23,784 bases of DNA from DATAUK01 sp036268295 (GCA_036268295.1 DATAUK010000063.1:1-23784); one strand, 5' to 3'; shown: positions 14,619-22,145, numbered from the stretch's first letter. The notes: a model not told the origin generated them from the letters alone. Translations and numbers: made by a program.

Positions 14619-15457
14619 GACGCAGCCTCGGTCGCGCCACCGTCGGCCGCGGTCGGCTGCAGGATGTGCTCGGTCATCCAGGCCGTGAAGCTGTCGCGGT
14701 CGCGGCTGATCTGCTCCCACTGCTGATAGAAGCCGTTGTCCCGGTCGTAGTAGCCATGGGCGTACGACGGGTGGGCACCGTTCGGTGCGAGGGCAACTGC
14801 GTTGATCGACCAGGTAGGAAGGATCACCTGGCCGGGCACCGGATCGAGGTGATCGACGATCTCCTCGACGGTGACCAGCGACCGTTTTGCGGCGAGGACG
14901 GCTTCCTTCTGGACGCCGGTGATGCCCCACATCTGGATGTTGCCGTCGCGATCGGCGCGCTGCGCATGGATCACGCTCACGTCCGGGTTCATCGCCGGGA
15001 CCGCGGTCAGCTCCTCACCGGTGAACGGGCAGGTGATCGACGCGATCGTGGCGGTCTGCTTCATCAGATCGGTGCCCCGATAGCCGCGCAGGACGGCGAA
15101 CGGCAGCCCCGAGGCGCCGGCGACGTACCGGTTGGCCATGCCGGCATGGGAGTGCTCCTCGACTTCGAGCGGCACCGGCCAGCCGTTCGTCACCGCGTCG
15201 CGGAACCGGTGCAACGACCCCACCCCCGGGTTGCCACCCCAGGAGAAGACCAGCTTGCTGGCACAGCCCATCCCGATCATCTGGTCGTAGATCAGATCCG
15301 GGGTCAACCGCACCAGCACCAGGTCCCGGCGGCGTTGCCGGATCACCTCATGCGCCGCGGCGAACGGGATCAGGTGGGTGAAGCCCTCCATCGCCATCGT
15401 GTCGCCGTCGTGGACCAGCTCGGCCACCGCGTCATGCAGCGACACCAGCTGTGCCAT
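14615..15457 (-). CDS. catI: 3-oxoadipate CoA-transferase, alpha subunit (CatI-type)
   Basis: 280 residues. Partner of CatJ. Long blocks match CatI as I recall it: GDTMAMEGFTHLIPFAAAHE, LVRLTPDLIYDQMIG, KLVFSWGGNPGVGSLHRFRD, VIHAQRADRDGN, GVQKEAVLAAKRSLVTVEEI, GAHPSYAHGYYDRDNGFYQQ. The ATG at 15455-15457 has GGGAG about seven bases upstream. It is the first gene of the minus-strand catabolic operon and is divergent from the aldehyde dehydrogenase. Leading with the CoA transferase means the operon is ordered almost in reverse of the pathway. Confidence 0.93.
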   Translation of the reverse strand: MAQLVSLHDAVAELVHDGDTMAMEGFTHLIPFAAAHEVIRQRRRDLVLVRLTPDLIYDQMIGMGCASKLVFSWGGNPGVGSLHRFRDAVTNGWPVPLEVEEHSHAGMANRYVAGASGLPFAVLRGYRGTDLMKQTATIASITCPFTGEELTAVPAMNPDVSVIHAQRADRDGNIQMWGITGVQKEAVLAAKRSLVTVEEIVDHLDPVPGQVILPTWSINAVALAPNGAHPSYAHGYYDRDNGFYQQWEQISRDRDSFTAWMTEHILQPTAADGGATEAAS

Positions 15458-15506
15458 CCACCACTCCCATCACCAACACCAGCCGAACCAGCACCTGAGG
15501 CTCGGT

Positions 15507-15521
15507 GTTCGGATGCCGCAC
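15507..15521. promoter_or_regulatory. Candidate PcaR operator, catI side, strong site
   Basis: GTTCGG-ATG-CCGCAC, a 15-bp dyad with one mismatch between arms. It fits GTTCG-N5-CGCAC, the form I recall for Pseudomonas putida PcaR sites. It lies 11 bases downstream of the proposed -10 of catI and 49 bases before its ATG. Confidence 0.6.
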
Positions 15522-15525
15522 CGTC

Positions 15526-15540
15526 GTACCTATCGTGAAC
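15526..15540. promoter_or_regulatory. Candidate PcaR operator, catI side, weak site over the -10
   Basis: GTACCT-ATC-GTGAAC. Only the right half (GTGAAC) is well kept. It starts exactly 19 bp from the stronger site at 15507 and covers the proposed catI -10. The same geometry occurs in mirror image at the aldehyde dehydrogenase promoter. Confidence 0.4.
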
Positions 15541-15560
15541 CTAGCCACCGGACTCGTCAA
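15532..15560 (-). promoter_or_regulatory. Candidate promoter of the catI-pca operon
   Basis: On the minus strand, -35 TTGACG (15555-15560), a 17-bp spacer and -10 CACGAT (15532-15537). The -35 is good and the -10 weak, which suits a promoter that needs an activator or is poised under a repressor. Confidence 0.5.
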
Positions 15561-15587
15561 TCCTCGGGAGGCAGGCCGGTCGATCCG

Positions 15588-15616
15588 TTGACTCGATCCG
15601 ATAGCGCGGTTAGGTT
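15588..15616 (+). promoter_or_regulatory. Candidate promoter of the aldehyde dehydrogenase-pobA operon
   Basis: -35 TTGACT (15588-15593), a 17-bp spacer, and -10 TAGGTT (15611-15616), a common actinobacterial form (TANNNT). Transcription would start near 15623, within the first of two tandem dyads. Confidence 0.6.
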
Positions 15617-15628
15617 CAGAAATAGAAC
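15614..15628. promoter_or_regulatory. Candidate PcaR operator, pobA side, weak site over the -10
   Basis: GTTCAG-AAA-TAGAAC keeps the outer GTTC and GAAC of the dyad. It overlaps the -10 and lies exactly 19 bp before the perfect site at 15633. Confidence 0.45.
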
Positions 15629-15632
15629 ATTC

Positions 15633-15647
15633 GTTCGCCCAGCGAAC
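15633..15647. promoter_or_regulatory. Candidate PcaR operator, pobA side, perfect dyad
   Basis: GTTCGC-CCA-GCGAAC, with the same arms and spacing as the site in front of livK. It lies downstream of the predicted start site and 30 bases before the ATG at 15678, a position suited to repression. Confidence 0.7.
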
Positions 15648-15677
15648 GCCGAAGTCTATCCATGAGTTGGAGGCGTC

Positions 15678-17138
15678 ATGACGCTGCTGGATTCGGCCAC
15701 CTGGGCCGGGCAGATCTTTTCAGATGGCTGGCATGAGTCGCTCGGCGGCGCGCGTGACGTGATGGAACCGGCGACCGGCAAGTCGCTCGCAAGCATCGGC
15801 ATGGCGAACGCCGCGGACGTCGAACAGGCGGCCGCACTCGCTGCCAAGGCGCAGCCGGAGTGGGCGGCGACGCCGTTCCAGGAGCGCGCCGGAATCCTCC
15901 GCCGGGCCGGCGACCTGATCGAGCGGCACCGCGAAGAGATCCACGGCTGGATCATCCGTGAGGCCGGGTCGATCCCGCCGAAAGCCGAGCTCGAGACGCA
16001 CGTCGCGGCGCAGGAGTGCTTCGAGGCCTCGGCGCTGCCGTCGCACCCGCTCGGCCGGCTGATGCCGAGCGAGCAGCCGCGGTTCAGTCTGTCCCGCCGG
16101 GTGCCGGCCGGCGTTGTCGGCGTGATCGCGCCCTTCAATGTGCCGTTGATCCTCGGCATCCGTTCGGTCGCGCCGGCCCTGGCGTTGGGCAACGCCGTCA
16201 TCCTCAAGCCGGATCCGAGGACCGCGGTGAGCGGCGGCGTGGTGATCGCCCGGGTCTTCGAAGAGGCCGGCCTGCCGGCCGGTGTCCTGCACCTGCTCCC
16301 GGGCGGTGCCGATGTCGGCGAGGCGATGGTGACCGATCCACGGATCGGCGTGATCTCCTTCACCGGTTCGACCGCCGCTGGTCGCACCGTTGGCGAGCTG
16401 GCCGGGCGCCATCTCAAGCGCGCCCACCTCGAGCTCGGCGGCAACTCCGCGATGATCATCCTCGACGACGTCGACGTTGCGCTCGCAGCGTCGGCCGGCG
16501 CGTTCGGTTCGTTCCTGCACCAAGGCCAGATCTGCATGACCACCGGCCGGCACCTGGTCCACGACAAGGTGGCCGACGCCTACATCGAGGCGATGTCGGC
16601 CACTGCCGATCACCTGCCGGTCGGCAACCCGGCGACCGACCAGGTGGCGCTCGGACCGATCATCGACGCCAAGCAGCGCGACAAGATCCACGATCTGGTC
16701 ACGTCGAGTGTCAGCGCTGGTGCCCGACTTGCCGCCGGCGGGACGTACGAAGAGCTGTTCTACAAGCCGACGGTGCTGGTCGACGTGACCCCCGATACTC
16801 CGGCGTACTCGCAGGAGGTCTTCGGGCCGGTAGCACCGATCATGCGGTTCAGCTCGATCGACGAGGCGGTGCAGCTCGCGACGGCGACCGACTACGGGCT
16901 GTCGCTCGGCATCCTGACCCGGGATCCACTCAAGGGACTGGAGCTGGCGAACCGGATCCCCAGCGGCATCGTGCACATCAACGACCAGACCGTCAGCGAC
17001 GAGGCGCAGATCCCGTTCGGCGGTGTCGGCGCATCGGGCACCGGTTCGCGGTTCGGCGGCGCTGAGGCCAACATCGAGGCGTTCACCGAGACCCAGTGGG
17101 TCACGATGCGAAGCGAGATTCCGGCGTACCCGTTCTGA
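15678..17138 (+). CDS. NAD-dependent aromatic (benzaldehyde/4-hydroxybenzaldehyde-type) aldehyde dehydrogenase
   Basis: 486 residues, ALDH superfamily. Would oxidise a substituted benzaldehyde to the acid, feeding the next gene, pobA. Catalytic Cys286 lies in HQGQICMTTGRHLVH, a pattern typical of benzaldehyde and vanillin dehydrogenases. General base Glu252 is in LELGGNS, Asn154 in PFNVP, and FTGSTAAGR is the nucleotide-binding turn. GGAGG lies four bases before the ATG at 15678-15680. It is first in the plus-strand operon and divergent from catI. Given pobA next door, 4-hydroxybenzaldehyde is the simplest substrate, but vanillin or benzaldehyde cannot be excluded. Confidence 0.9.
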   Translation: MTLLDSATWAGQIFSDGWHESLGGARDVMEPATGKSLASIGMANAADVEQAAALAAKAQPEWAATPFQERAGILRRAGDLIERHREEIHGWIIREAGSIPPKAELETHVAAQECFEASALPSHPLGRLMPSEQPRFSLSRRVPAGVVGVIAPFNVPLILGIRSVAPALALGNAVILKPDPRTAVSGGVVIARVFEEAGLPAGVLHLLPGGADVGEAMVTDPRIGVISFTGSTAAGRTVGELAGRHLKRAHLELGGNSAMIILDDVDVALAASAGAFGSFLHQGQICMTTGRHLVHDKVADAYIEAMSATADHLPVGNPATDQVALGPIIDAKQRDKIHDLVTSSVSAGARLAAGGTYEELFYKPTVLVDVTPDTPAYSQEVFGPVAPIMRFSSIDEAVQLATATDYGLSLGILTRDPLKGLELANRIPSGIVHINDQTVSDEAQIPFGGVGASGTGSRFGGAEANIEAFTETQWVTMRSEIPAYPF

Positions 17139-17140
17139 GG

Positions 17141-18307
17141 ATGCGAACCCAGGTCGGCATCGTCGGCGCAGGTCCGGCCGGGCTGACCCTGGCTCGACTG
17201 CTCGAGCGCGAGGGCATCGACACTGTCGTGGTCGAGGCGCGGAGCCGGTCCTATATCGAGCAGCGGGTGCGTGCTGGTGTGCTCGAGCAGGGCACCGTCG
17301 ACCTTCTCGACGATGCCGGCGTCGGCCAACGGATGCGAGCTGAGGGCCTGGTGCATCACGGGATCGTGCTGCAGGTCGACGGTGAGCGGCACCGGCTGGC
17401 GATGTCCGATCTCACCGGCGGTCGGACAATCGTCGTCTATGGCCAGCAGGAGCTGGTCAAGGACCTGGTCGCCGCCCGGCTGGCGTCGGGACTGCGGTTG
17501 CGGTTCGACACCGAGTGCACCGATCTCGTCGACCTCGACACCGATCGACCGAGGGCGTTGTTGCGCGAGGCCGACGGCACCAGCTCCGAGCTGGAATGTG
17601 ATCTGGTGATTGGCGCTGACGGCTTCCACGGGGTCTCCCGGCAGCTGGTCGCAGCCGGTTCCCAGGTGTTCGAACGCGACTATCCGTTCGCCTGGCTGGG
17701 GGTGCTGGCGCAGGTCGCGCCATCCTGCGACGAGTTGATCTACGCCCGCCATGCGAACGGCTTCGCGCTCCACAGCCTGCGGTCGCCGACCATCAGCCGG
17801 CTGTATCTTCAGTGCACGCCGGACGAGGATCTAGACGCCTGGTCGGATGGGCAGATCTGGGACGAGCTGCAGACTCGGCTCGGCGTGAGCGGCTGGACCC
17901 TGGCCGAAGGCCCGATCCTGGAAAAGGGCGTGACTCCGATGCGCAGCGTGGTCGCGGAGCCGATGCGACATGGCCGGCTGCTGCTCGCCGGTGACGCCGG
18001 CCACATCGTGCCGCCGACCGGCGCGAAAGGACTCAACCTGGCGATCGCTGACGTCGCGATCCTGGCGCCGCGGATCATCGACTTCCTTCGCCGTAGTGAG
18101 TCCAGCGGCCTCGACGACTACTCCGATGTCGCGCTGCGGCGGGTCTGGCGCGCCCAGGACTTCTCGAACGAGATGACGCTGATGCTGCACTCGAATCCCG
18201 ACCGGTTCGAGGACAAGCGGCAGCAGGCGAGACTGCGGTACGTCGTCAGCTCCGAGGCGGCACAGCGCAGCATCGCGGAGAACTATGTCGGTCTGCAGCT
18301 CGCGTGA
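17141..18307 (+). CDS. pobA: 4-hydroxybenzoate 3-monooxygenase
   Basis: 388 residues, class A flavoprotein monooxygenase. Hydroxylates 4-hydroxybenzoate to protocatechuate using FAD and NAD(P)H, which supplies the substrate of PcaHG. The N-terminal Rossmann motif is GAGPAG (9-14), and LLLAGDAGHIVPPTGAKGLN is the FAD ribityl motif. Active-site equivalents of the Pseudomonas enzyme are visible: the Tyr of LIYARH (Tyr201), the Arg pair in SLRSPTISRLY (Arg214, Arg220), and the Tyr of ENYVGLQL (Tyr385). The ATG at 17141 is 2 bp after the dehydrogenase stop, with GAGG at the junction. Length is close to the usual 394. Confidence 0.95.
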   Translation: MRTQVGIVGAGPAGLTLARLLEREGIDTVVVEARSRSYIEQRVRAGVLEQGTVDLLDDAGVGQRMRAEGLVHHGIVLQVDGERHRLAMSDLTGGRTIVVYGQQELVKDLVAARLASGLRLRFDTECTDLVDLDTDRPRALLREADGTSSELECDLVIGADGFHGVSRQLVAAGSQVFERDYPFAWLGVLAQVAPSCDELIYARHANGFALHSLRSPTISRLYLQCTPDEDLDAWSDGQIWDELQTRLGVSGWTLAEGPILEKGVTPMRSVVAEPMRHGRLLLAGDAGHIVPPTGAKGLNLAIADVAILAPRIIDFLRRSESSGLDDYSDVALRRVWRAQDFSNEMTLMLHSNPDRFEDKRQQARLRYVVSSEAAQRSIAENYVGLQLA

Positions 18308-19536
18308 GCTCGCCACCGTCCGAGCCCGGCGTACGCCGGATCTCGCCCACCGCTGTGGCTTCCGGATCGGTGGGATTCGCGGTCGCGATCCTCGTGGTCG
18401 CCCTCAACTTGAGGCCGGCGGTGGCGGGTGTCGGGCCGGTGCTCAACACGCTGCGCCATTCCCTCGGGTTGTCGTCGACGGGGGCGTCGGTGCTGACCGC
18501 CGCGCCGGTCTTCGCGTTCGGCGCGATGGCGCCGGCCGGGCCCTGGCTGGCCCGCCGGATTGGGCTGCACCGCACGATCATGCTCCTGGCTGTCCTGGTC
18601 CTGGCCGGGCTCGTCGTCCGGCTCGGCCCGGATGTCGGCACGTTGTTCACCGGCACCTTGATCGCCGCGAGCGCGATCGCGGCGGCCAACGTCTTGTTGC
18701 CGGTGGTGATCAAGCGCGACTTCCCTGCCAGGACCGGGCTGTTGATGGGTCTGTACACGACCGCTCTTGTGGGGTCGGGCGCGGCAGCCGCCGGGCTGTC
18801 GGTGCCGGTCGGCGATGCGATCGGGCATGGCTGGCGGGGCGAGCTCGGCATCTGGGCGGTGCTGGCGGCGGTCGGCGTTGTGATGTGGGCTCCCTACACC
18901 CGCCACGACAGCCGCACGGTCGTTGTCGTGGACACCGAGGAATCGGTGGCCCGGCTTCGCCACGATCCGCTGGCCTGGACGGTGACACTGTTCTTCGGCT
19001 TGCAGTCGCTGAGTTTCTACGCCGTACTCAGCTGGTTGCCGTCGCTCTATCAGGACCACGGCTACTCGGCCGGCGCGGCCGGCGGGCTGTTGTCGCTGAG
19101 CGGGCTTGTGCAGATCCCGGCTGCGTTGGTGCTGCCGTCGATCGCGACCCGGATGGCGCGCCAGGAGCTCCTGGTGGTCGGCTGCGTGCTGTTCACCGCG
19201 GGCGGGTTGGCCGGCATCCTGATCGCTCCGACCACCGCCGCTGCGTTGTGGGTGGTGATCCTCGGCATCGGGCAAGGCGCGGCGTTCGCGGTTGCCTTGA
19301 GCCTGCTCGTGCTGCGCACCCGGGCGCACGGCTCGACCGCCCAGCTCTCGTCGATGGCACAGTCGATCGGCTATCTGATCGCCGGTCTCGGACCGTTGTT
19401 GGTCGGCGCGCTGCACGCGGCCACCAACAGCTGGCGCGACCCGTTCATCCTGCTGCTCGCACTGCTCGTGCCAGAGCTTGTCACCGGCTTGCGTGCCGCA
19501 GCGCCGGGCTATATCCGCACTACCGCCGCTTCCTGA
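18304..19536 (+). CDS. MFS transporter, CynX/NimT-like
   Basis: 410 residues, twelve predicted membrane segments. The early VVALNLRPAVAGVGPVLNTL and the later AANVLLPVVIKRDFP match the CynX/NimT (cyanate/2-nitroimidazole) branch of the major facilitator superfamily. It is not the AAHS family that usually carries 4-hydroxybenzoate (PcaK). It starts with GTG (18304-18306) overlapping the pobA stop (GTGA), so it belongs to this operon and probably moves an aromatic acid or exports a toxic intermediate. Direction and substrate are unknown. Confidence 0.85.
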   Translation: MSSPPSEPGVRRISPTAVASGSVGFAVAILVVALNLRPAVAGVGPVLNTLRHSLGLSSTGASVLTAAPVFAFGAMAPAGPWLARRIGLHRTIMLLAVLVLAGLVVRLGPDVGTLFTGTLIAASAIAAANVLLPVVIKRDFPARTGLLMGLYTTALVGSGAAAAGLSVPVGDAIGHGWRGELGIWAVLAAVGVVMWAPYTRHDSRTVVVVDTEESVARLRHDPLAWTVTLFFGLQSLSFYAVLSWLPSLYQDHGYSAGAAGGLLSLSGLVQIPAALVLPSIATRMARQELLVVGCVLFTAGGLAGILIAPTTAAALWVVILGIGQGAAFAVALSLLVLRTRAHGSTAQLSSMAQSIGYLIAGLGPLLVGALHAATNSWRDPFILLLALLVPELVTGLRAAAPGYIRTTAAS

Positions 19537-19564
19537 TGATGACCTCCCACGAAAGGCAGCTGTG

Positions 19565-20686
19565 ATGACTCGACGGACCGAGCCGCCCTTCCGCGCCGAC
19601 CACGTCGGCAGCCTGCTTCGCCCGAAGCAGTTGATGGACGCCCGCGACCAGAAGGCCGCCGGCACGATCACCGCCGAAGAGCTCCGGCAGATCGAGGACG
19701 AGAGCATCCGCGACGTGGTCGCGATGCAGCACGATGTCGGGCTGCAGTCGGCGACCGACGGCGAGTTTCGCCGGGCCGCCTGGCATATGGACTTCATCTA
19801 TGCCCTCGGGGGCATCGCCCAGGCCGACGAGAAGCTGCACGTGCAGTTCTTCAACGACGCCGGCACGCTGGACTTCGCGCCGGCAGCGTTGAAGATCAGC
19901 GATCGGATCCGGCTCGGCGAGACGATCTTCGCGGACCACTTCAGGTTTCTGCAGAGCCAGGTCGGCGAGGGCGTCACGCCGAAGCTGACGATCCCGTCGC
20001 CGAGCATGGTGCACTATCGCGGCGGTCGGGCGGCGATCGATCCGGACGTCTATCCCGAGCTCGACGAGTTCTGGGACGACCTGACCGCGGCGTACGCCAA
20101 GGAGGTTGCCGCCCTTGGCGAGCTCGGCTGCCGCTATCTCCAGCTCGACGACACCAGTTTGGCCTACTTGAACGATCCGAAGCAGCGCGAGCTGATCGCC
20201 TCGCTAGGCGGCGACCGCGAGCACCAGCACGAGCTTTACATCCGCAACATCAACCGGGTGCTCGCCGCGAAGCCGCCGACCATGCGGATCACCACGCATA
20301 TGTGCCGCGGCAACTTCCAGTCGTCATGGGCGGCCGAAGGCGGCTACGACTTCGTCGCCGAGGCGCTGTTCGGCCAGCTCGAGGTCGACGGCTTCTTCCT
20401 GGAGTACGACGATGACCGCTCCGGCGGGTTCGAGCCGTTGCGCTTCGTGCCCGAGGACAAGTACGTCGTACTCGGGTTGATCACGACGAAGCGGGGAGAG
20501 CTCGAGAGCAAGGACACCCTCAAGCGCCGGATCGACGAGGCGGCGAAGTTCGTGCCACTGGAGCAGCTGTGCCTCTCGCCCCAGTGCGGCTTCTCCTCAA
20601 CCGTCGAGGGCAACTCTCTGAGCTACGACGACGAGGTCGCCAAGCTCCGCCTGATCGTCGAGACCGCCCAAGAAGTCTGGGGCTAA
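19565..20686 (+). CDS. MetE-like cobalamin-independent methyltransferase
   Basis: 373 residues, equivalent to the C-terminal catalytic barrel of MetE, close to the short YxjG/YxjH type. It starts with FRADHVGSLLRP, a family hallmark. The zinc ligands are present: His245 and Cys247 (THMCRG), Glu280 (FLEYDD) and Cys341 (SPQCGF). It lacks the N-terminal folate-binding half of full-length MetE. AAAGG lies eight bases before the ATG at 19565. The gene is 28 bp after the MFS gene. Its place at the end of an aromatic operon suggests methyl transfer from a methoxylated aromatic or use of a methylated by-product, but simple methionine synthesis is also possible. Repeat C begins within one or two bases of its TAA. 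Confidence 0.88.
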   Translation: MTRRTEPPFRADHVGSLLRPKQLMDARDQKAAGTITAEELRQIEDESIRDVVAMQHDVGLQSATDGEFRRAAWHMDFIYALGGIAQADEKLHVQFFNDAGTLDFAPAALKISDRIRLGETIFADHFRFLQSQVGEGVTPKLTIPSPSMVHYRGGRAAIDPDVYPELDEFWDDLTAAYAKEVAALGELGCRYLQLDDTSLAYLNDPKQRELIASLGGDREHQHELYIRNINRVLAAKPPTMRITTHMCRGNFQSSWAAEGGYDFVAEALFGQLEVDGFFLEYDDDRSGGFEPLRFVPEDKYVVLGLITTKRGELESKDTLKRRIDEAAKFVPLEQLCLSPQCGFSSTVEGNSLSYDDEVAKLRLIVETAQEVWG

Positions 20687-20773
20687 CCCCGCGCATGTGC
20701 CATCAGTGGGCCGATAGCCCCACGCATGTGCCATTGGTAGCGCTATAGGCCCACGCATGTGCCATGCGCGGGG
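20687..20773. repeat. 85-bp palindromic repeat, copy C
   Basis: The outer arms are CCCCGCGCAT (20687-20696) and ATGCGCGGGG (20764-20773), ten perfect pairs; the 85-bp core unit is 20688-20772. It is nearly identical to copy B at both ends but differs in the middle, where the second core reads ATGTGCCAT instead of its inverse. It exactly fills the space between the stop of the MetE-like gene (20686) and that of the convergent lipoprotein gene (20778). A role in ending both transcripts is likely. Confidence 0.88.
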
Positions 20774-20777
20774 CTGG

Positions 20778-21380
20778 TCAGCGCATCGTGCTGGCGGCGC
20801 CACTCGTGGCGGCCGCGGATGAGTTCGCGGATGACGTCACGGACGGTTTCGCCGACGGTAGCGAGCTGGTACACGGGATGACCGGGTTGCAGCTCACGGT
20901 GTCGACATCGGCCATCCGGGCGATGCGCGTGACCAGGGCATCGCGGGCAGTGATCGAGACGGCCGGCTTGAGGTCGACCCGGTACGACGCCGGGGTCTGC
21001 GAGCTCGGCACCGAGGCCCAGCAGGTGTAGAGCCGCTGGAACTCCTCGTACGCCTGCTTCTTGCTCTCGAAGTAGACGGTCTGGACAAGTGGGCTGCTCT
21101 TCAACGTGGCGCCAAGCTTGAGGACCTGACCGGTGGTCGCGGACAACGACACGAAGACCGACATGTCCACCCGGCCGGCCCACACCGAGGTGCGCCCGTC
21201 GGTCGAACCGCTGACGTTACTTGGACAGGCGCTGGGTGTCGCGACCGGCAGCCGCAGGAACGCCTGCAAGTTCGGCGCGGCGCTGCCGACGACTGACGCG
21301 GGCGAGTCCGAGCCCGAGGACCCGCTGCAGCCGGCGGCCGCTAGCGCCACGACCACGAGGCTGAGCAGGAGCCGGCGCAC
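20778..21380 (-). CDS. Lipoprotein with an FtsX-like extracellular domain
   Basis: 200 residues. A signal peptide (VRRLLLSLVVVALAAAGC) ends in a lipobox with Cys18. The mature part resembles the extracellular domain of the cell-division permease FtsX: SVFVSLSATTGQVLKL, LVQTVYFESKKQAYEEFQRL, and TPASYRVDLKP followed by a second helix and strand (about 74-163). It lacks the FtsX permease helices. FtsX uses this domain to control peptidoglycan hydrolases, so this protein may do something similar or antagonise it. The tail is Ser/Ala-rich and low in complexity. The GTG at 21378-21380 was chosen because the signal peptide starts there; its Shine-Dalgarno sequence is weak. It follows a 36-residue membrane peptide gene by 14 bp. 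Confidence 0.78.
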   Translation of the reverse strand: MRRLLLSLVVVALAAAGCSGSSGSDSPASVVGSAAPNLQAFLRLPVATPSACPSNVSGSTDGRTSVWAGRVDMSVFVSLSATTGQVLKLGATLKSSPLVQTVYFESKKQAYEEFQRLYTCWASVPSSQTPASYRVDLKPAVSITARDALVTRIARMADVDTVSCNPVIPCTSSLPSAKPSVTSSANSSAAATSGAASTMR

Positions 21381-21394
21381 GCTCGCCAGCTGCG

Positions 21395-21505
21395 CTATTT
21401 GTTGCGGCGGATCAGGCGAACCACCGCGTTGCCGAGGAAGAACGCCCACCACACCAGGCCGGTGAGAAACACGATCGCGAGGACCAGGAGGGCGAGATAA
21501 CGCAC
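21395..21505 (-). CDS. 36-residue single-pass membrane microprotein
   Basis: A very short frame from a GTG (21503-21505) to a stop at 21395. It reads as one hydrophobic helix of about 27 residues (YLALLVLAIVFLTGLVWWAF and on) closed by a basic end (RLIRRNK), an arrangement that puts the C-terminus inside the cell. A modest AGG lies nine bases upstream. The longer open frame upstream shows no protein-like composition. Position directly before the FtsX-like lipoprotein suggests an operon. No family is recognised. Confidence 0.55.
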   Translation of the reverse strand: MRYLALLVLAIVFLTGLVWWAFFLGNAVVRLIRRNK

Positions 21506-21653
21506 GCCGCACAACCTATCCGCTCCACTCGCGACACCCGGCGCCGGTGCTGGTACTCGTGTGGCGGATGAGGCACACTGGAACCTGCACGAATAGCGCT
21601 TGTCAGGTCGAGGTCCGCTGGGGAAGGCGATCCACGACACGACGGAGGTCACT

Positions 21654-22145
21654 GTGAGCGCTCGAGGTGTGCTGTATGTGCACTCCTGCCCACCGGCAGT
21701 GCGGCCCCACGTCGAGTGGGCGATTGCTGGCGTCCTTGGCGTTCCGGTGCGCCTTGACTGGCTCGACCAGACGATCGCCCCGGGCTGCCTGCGTGCCCAG
21801 TCCGGCTGGCGAGGTCCAGCAGGTACGGCGGGGCGGATCGCGGCGTCACTTCGCGGCTGGCCGCTGGTCCGCGCGGAGGTCACCGAGGAGCCGAGCGAGG
21901 GCAGCGACGGCGAGCGTTACGCCATGACTCCGGATCTCGGGGTGTTCCGCTCGGCGATGAGCGCCAACGGCGACGTACTGGTCCAGGAGGACCGGCTGCG
22001 CGCCGTGATCTCCGACGCTGCCGACTCACCCTCGCTCCAGCACGCGATCCAGCGGTTGCTCGGATCACCGTGGGATGACGAACTCGAGCCCTACCGCTTC
22101 AGCGGTGACGGCACTCCGGTCCGCTGGCTCAGCGCCGCCGTCTGA
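21654..22145 (+). CDS. DUF3145 family protein
   Basis: 163 residues. Matches the actinobacterial family DUF3145 throughout: RGVLYVHSCPPAVRPHVEWA, LDWLDQTIAPGCLRAQSGW, GPAGTAGRIAASLRGWPLVR, EVTEEPSEGSDGERY, TPDLGVFRSAM, and the end motif WDDELEPYRF followed by PVRWL. The function of the family is unknown. The GTG at 21654-21656 has GGAGG five bases upstream, which settles the start. It is divergent from the microprotein-lipoprotein pair. A long hairpin follows its stop after 11 bases. Confidence 0.9.
   Translation: MSARGVLYVHSCPPAVRPHVEWAIAGVLGVPVRLDWLDQTIAPGCLRAQSGWRGPAGTAGRIAASLRGWPLVRAEVTEEPSEGSDGERYAMTPDLGVFRSAMSANGDVLVQEDRLRAVISDAADSPSLQHAIQRLLGSPWDDELEPYRFSGDGTPVRWLSAAV

Noticed and set aside
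13845..14930. Extended 361-codon version of catJ
   Set aside because: The extra N-terminal residues are a shadow of catI; the ATGA overlap at 14615-14618 and family similarity set the start at 14618.
15720..16976. A 418-codon minus-strand frame opposite the aldehyde dehydrogenase
   Set aside because: No motifs; catalytic ALDH residues are all on the plus strand.
18283..19797. A 504-codon minus-strand frame opposite the MFS gene
   Set aside because: Gln/Arg/His-rich low-complexity translation typical of antisense frames; the plus strand encodes a clear 12-helix transporter.
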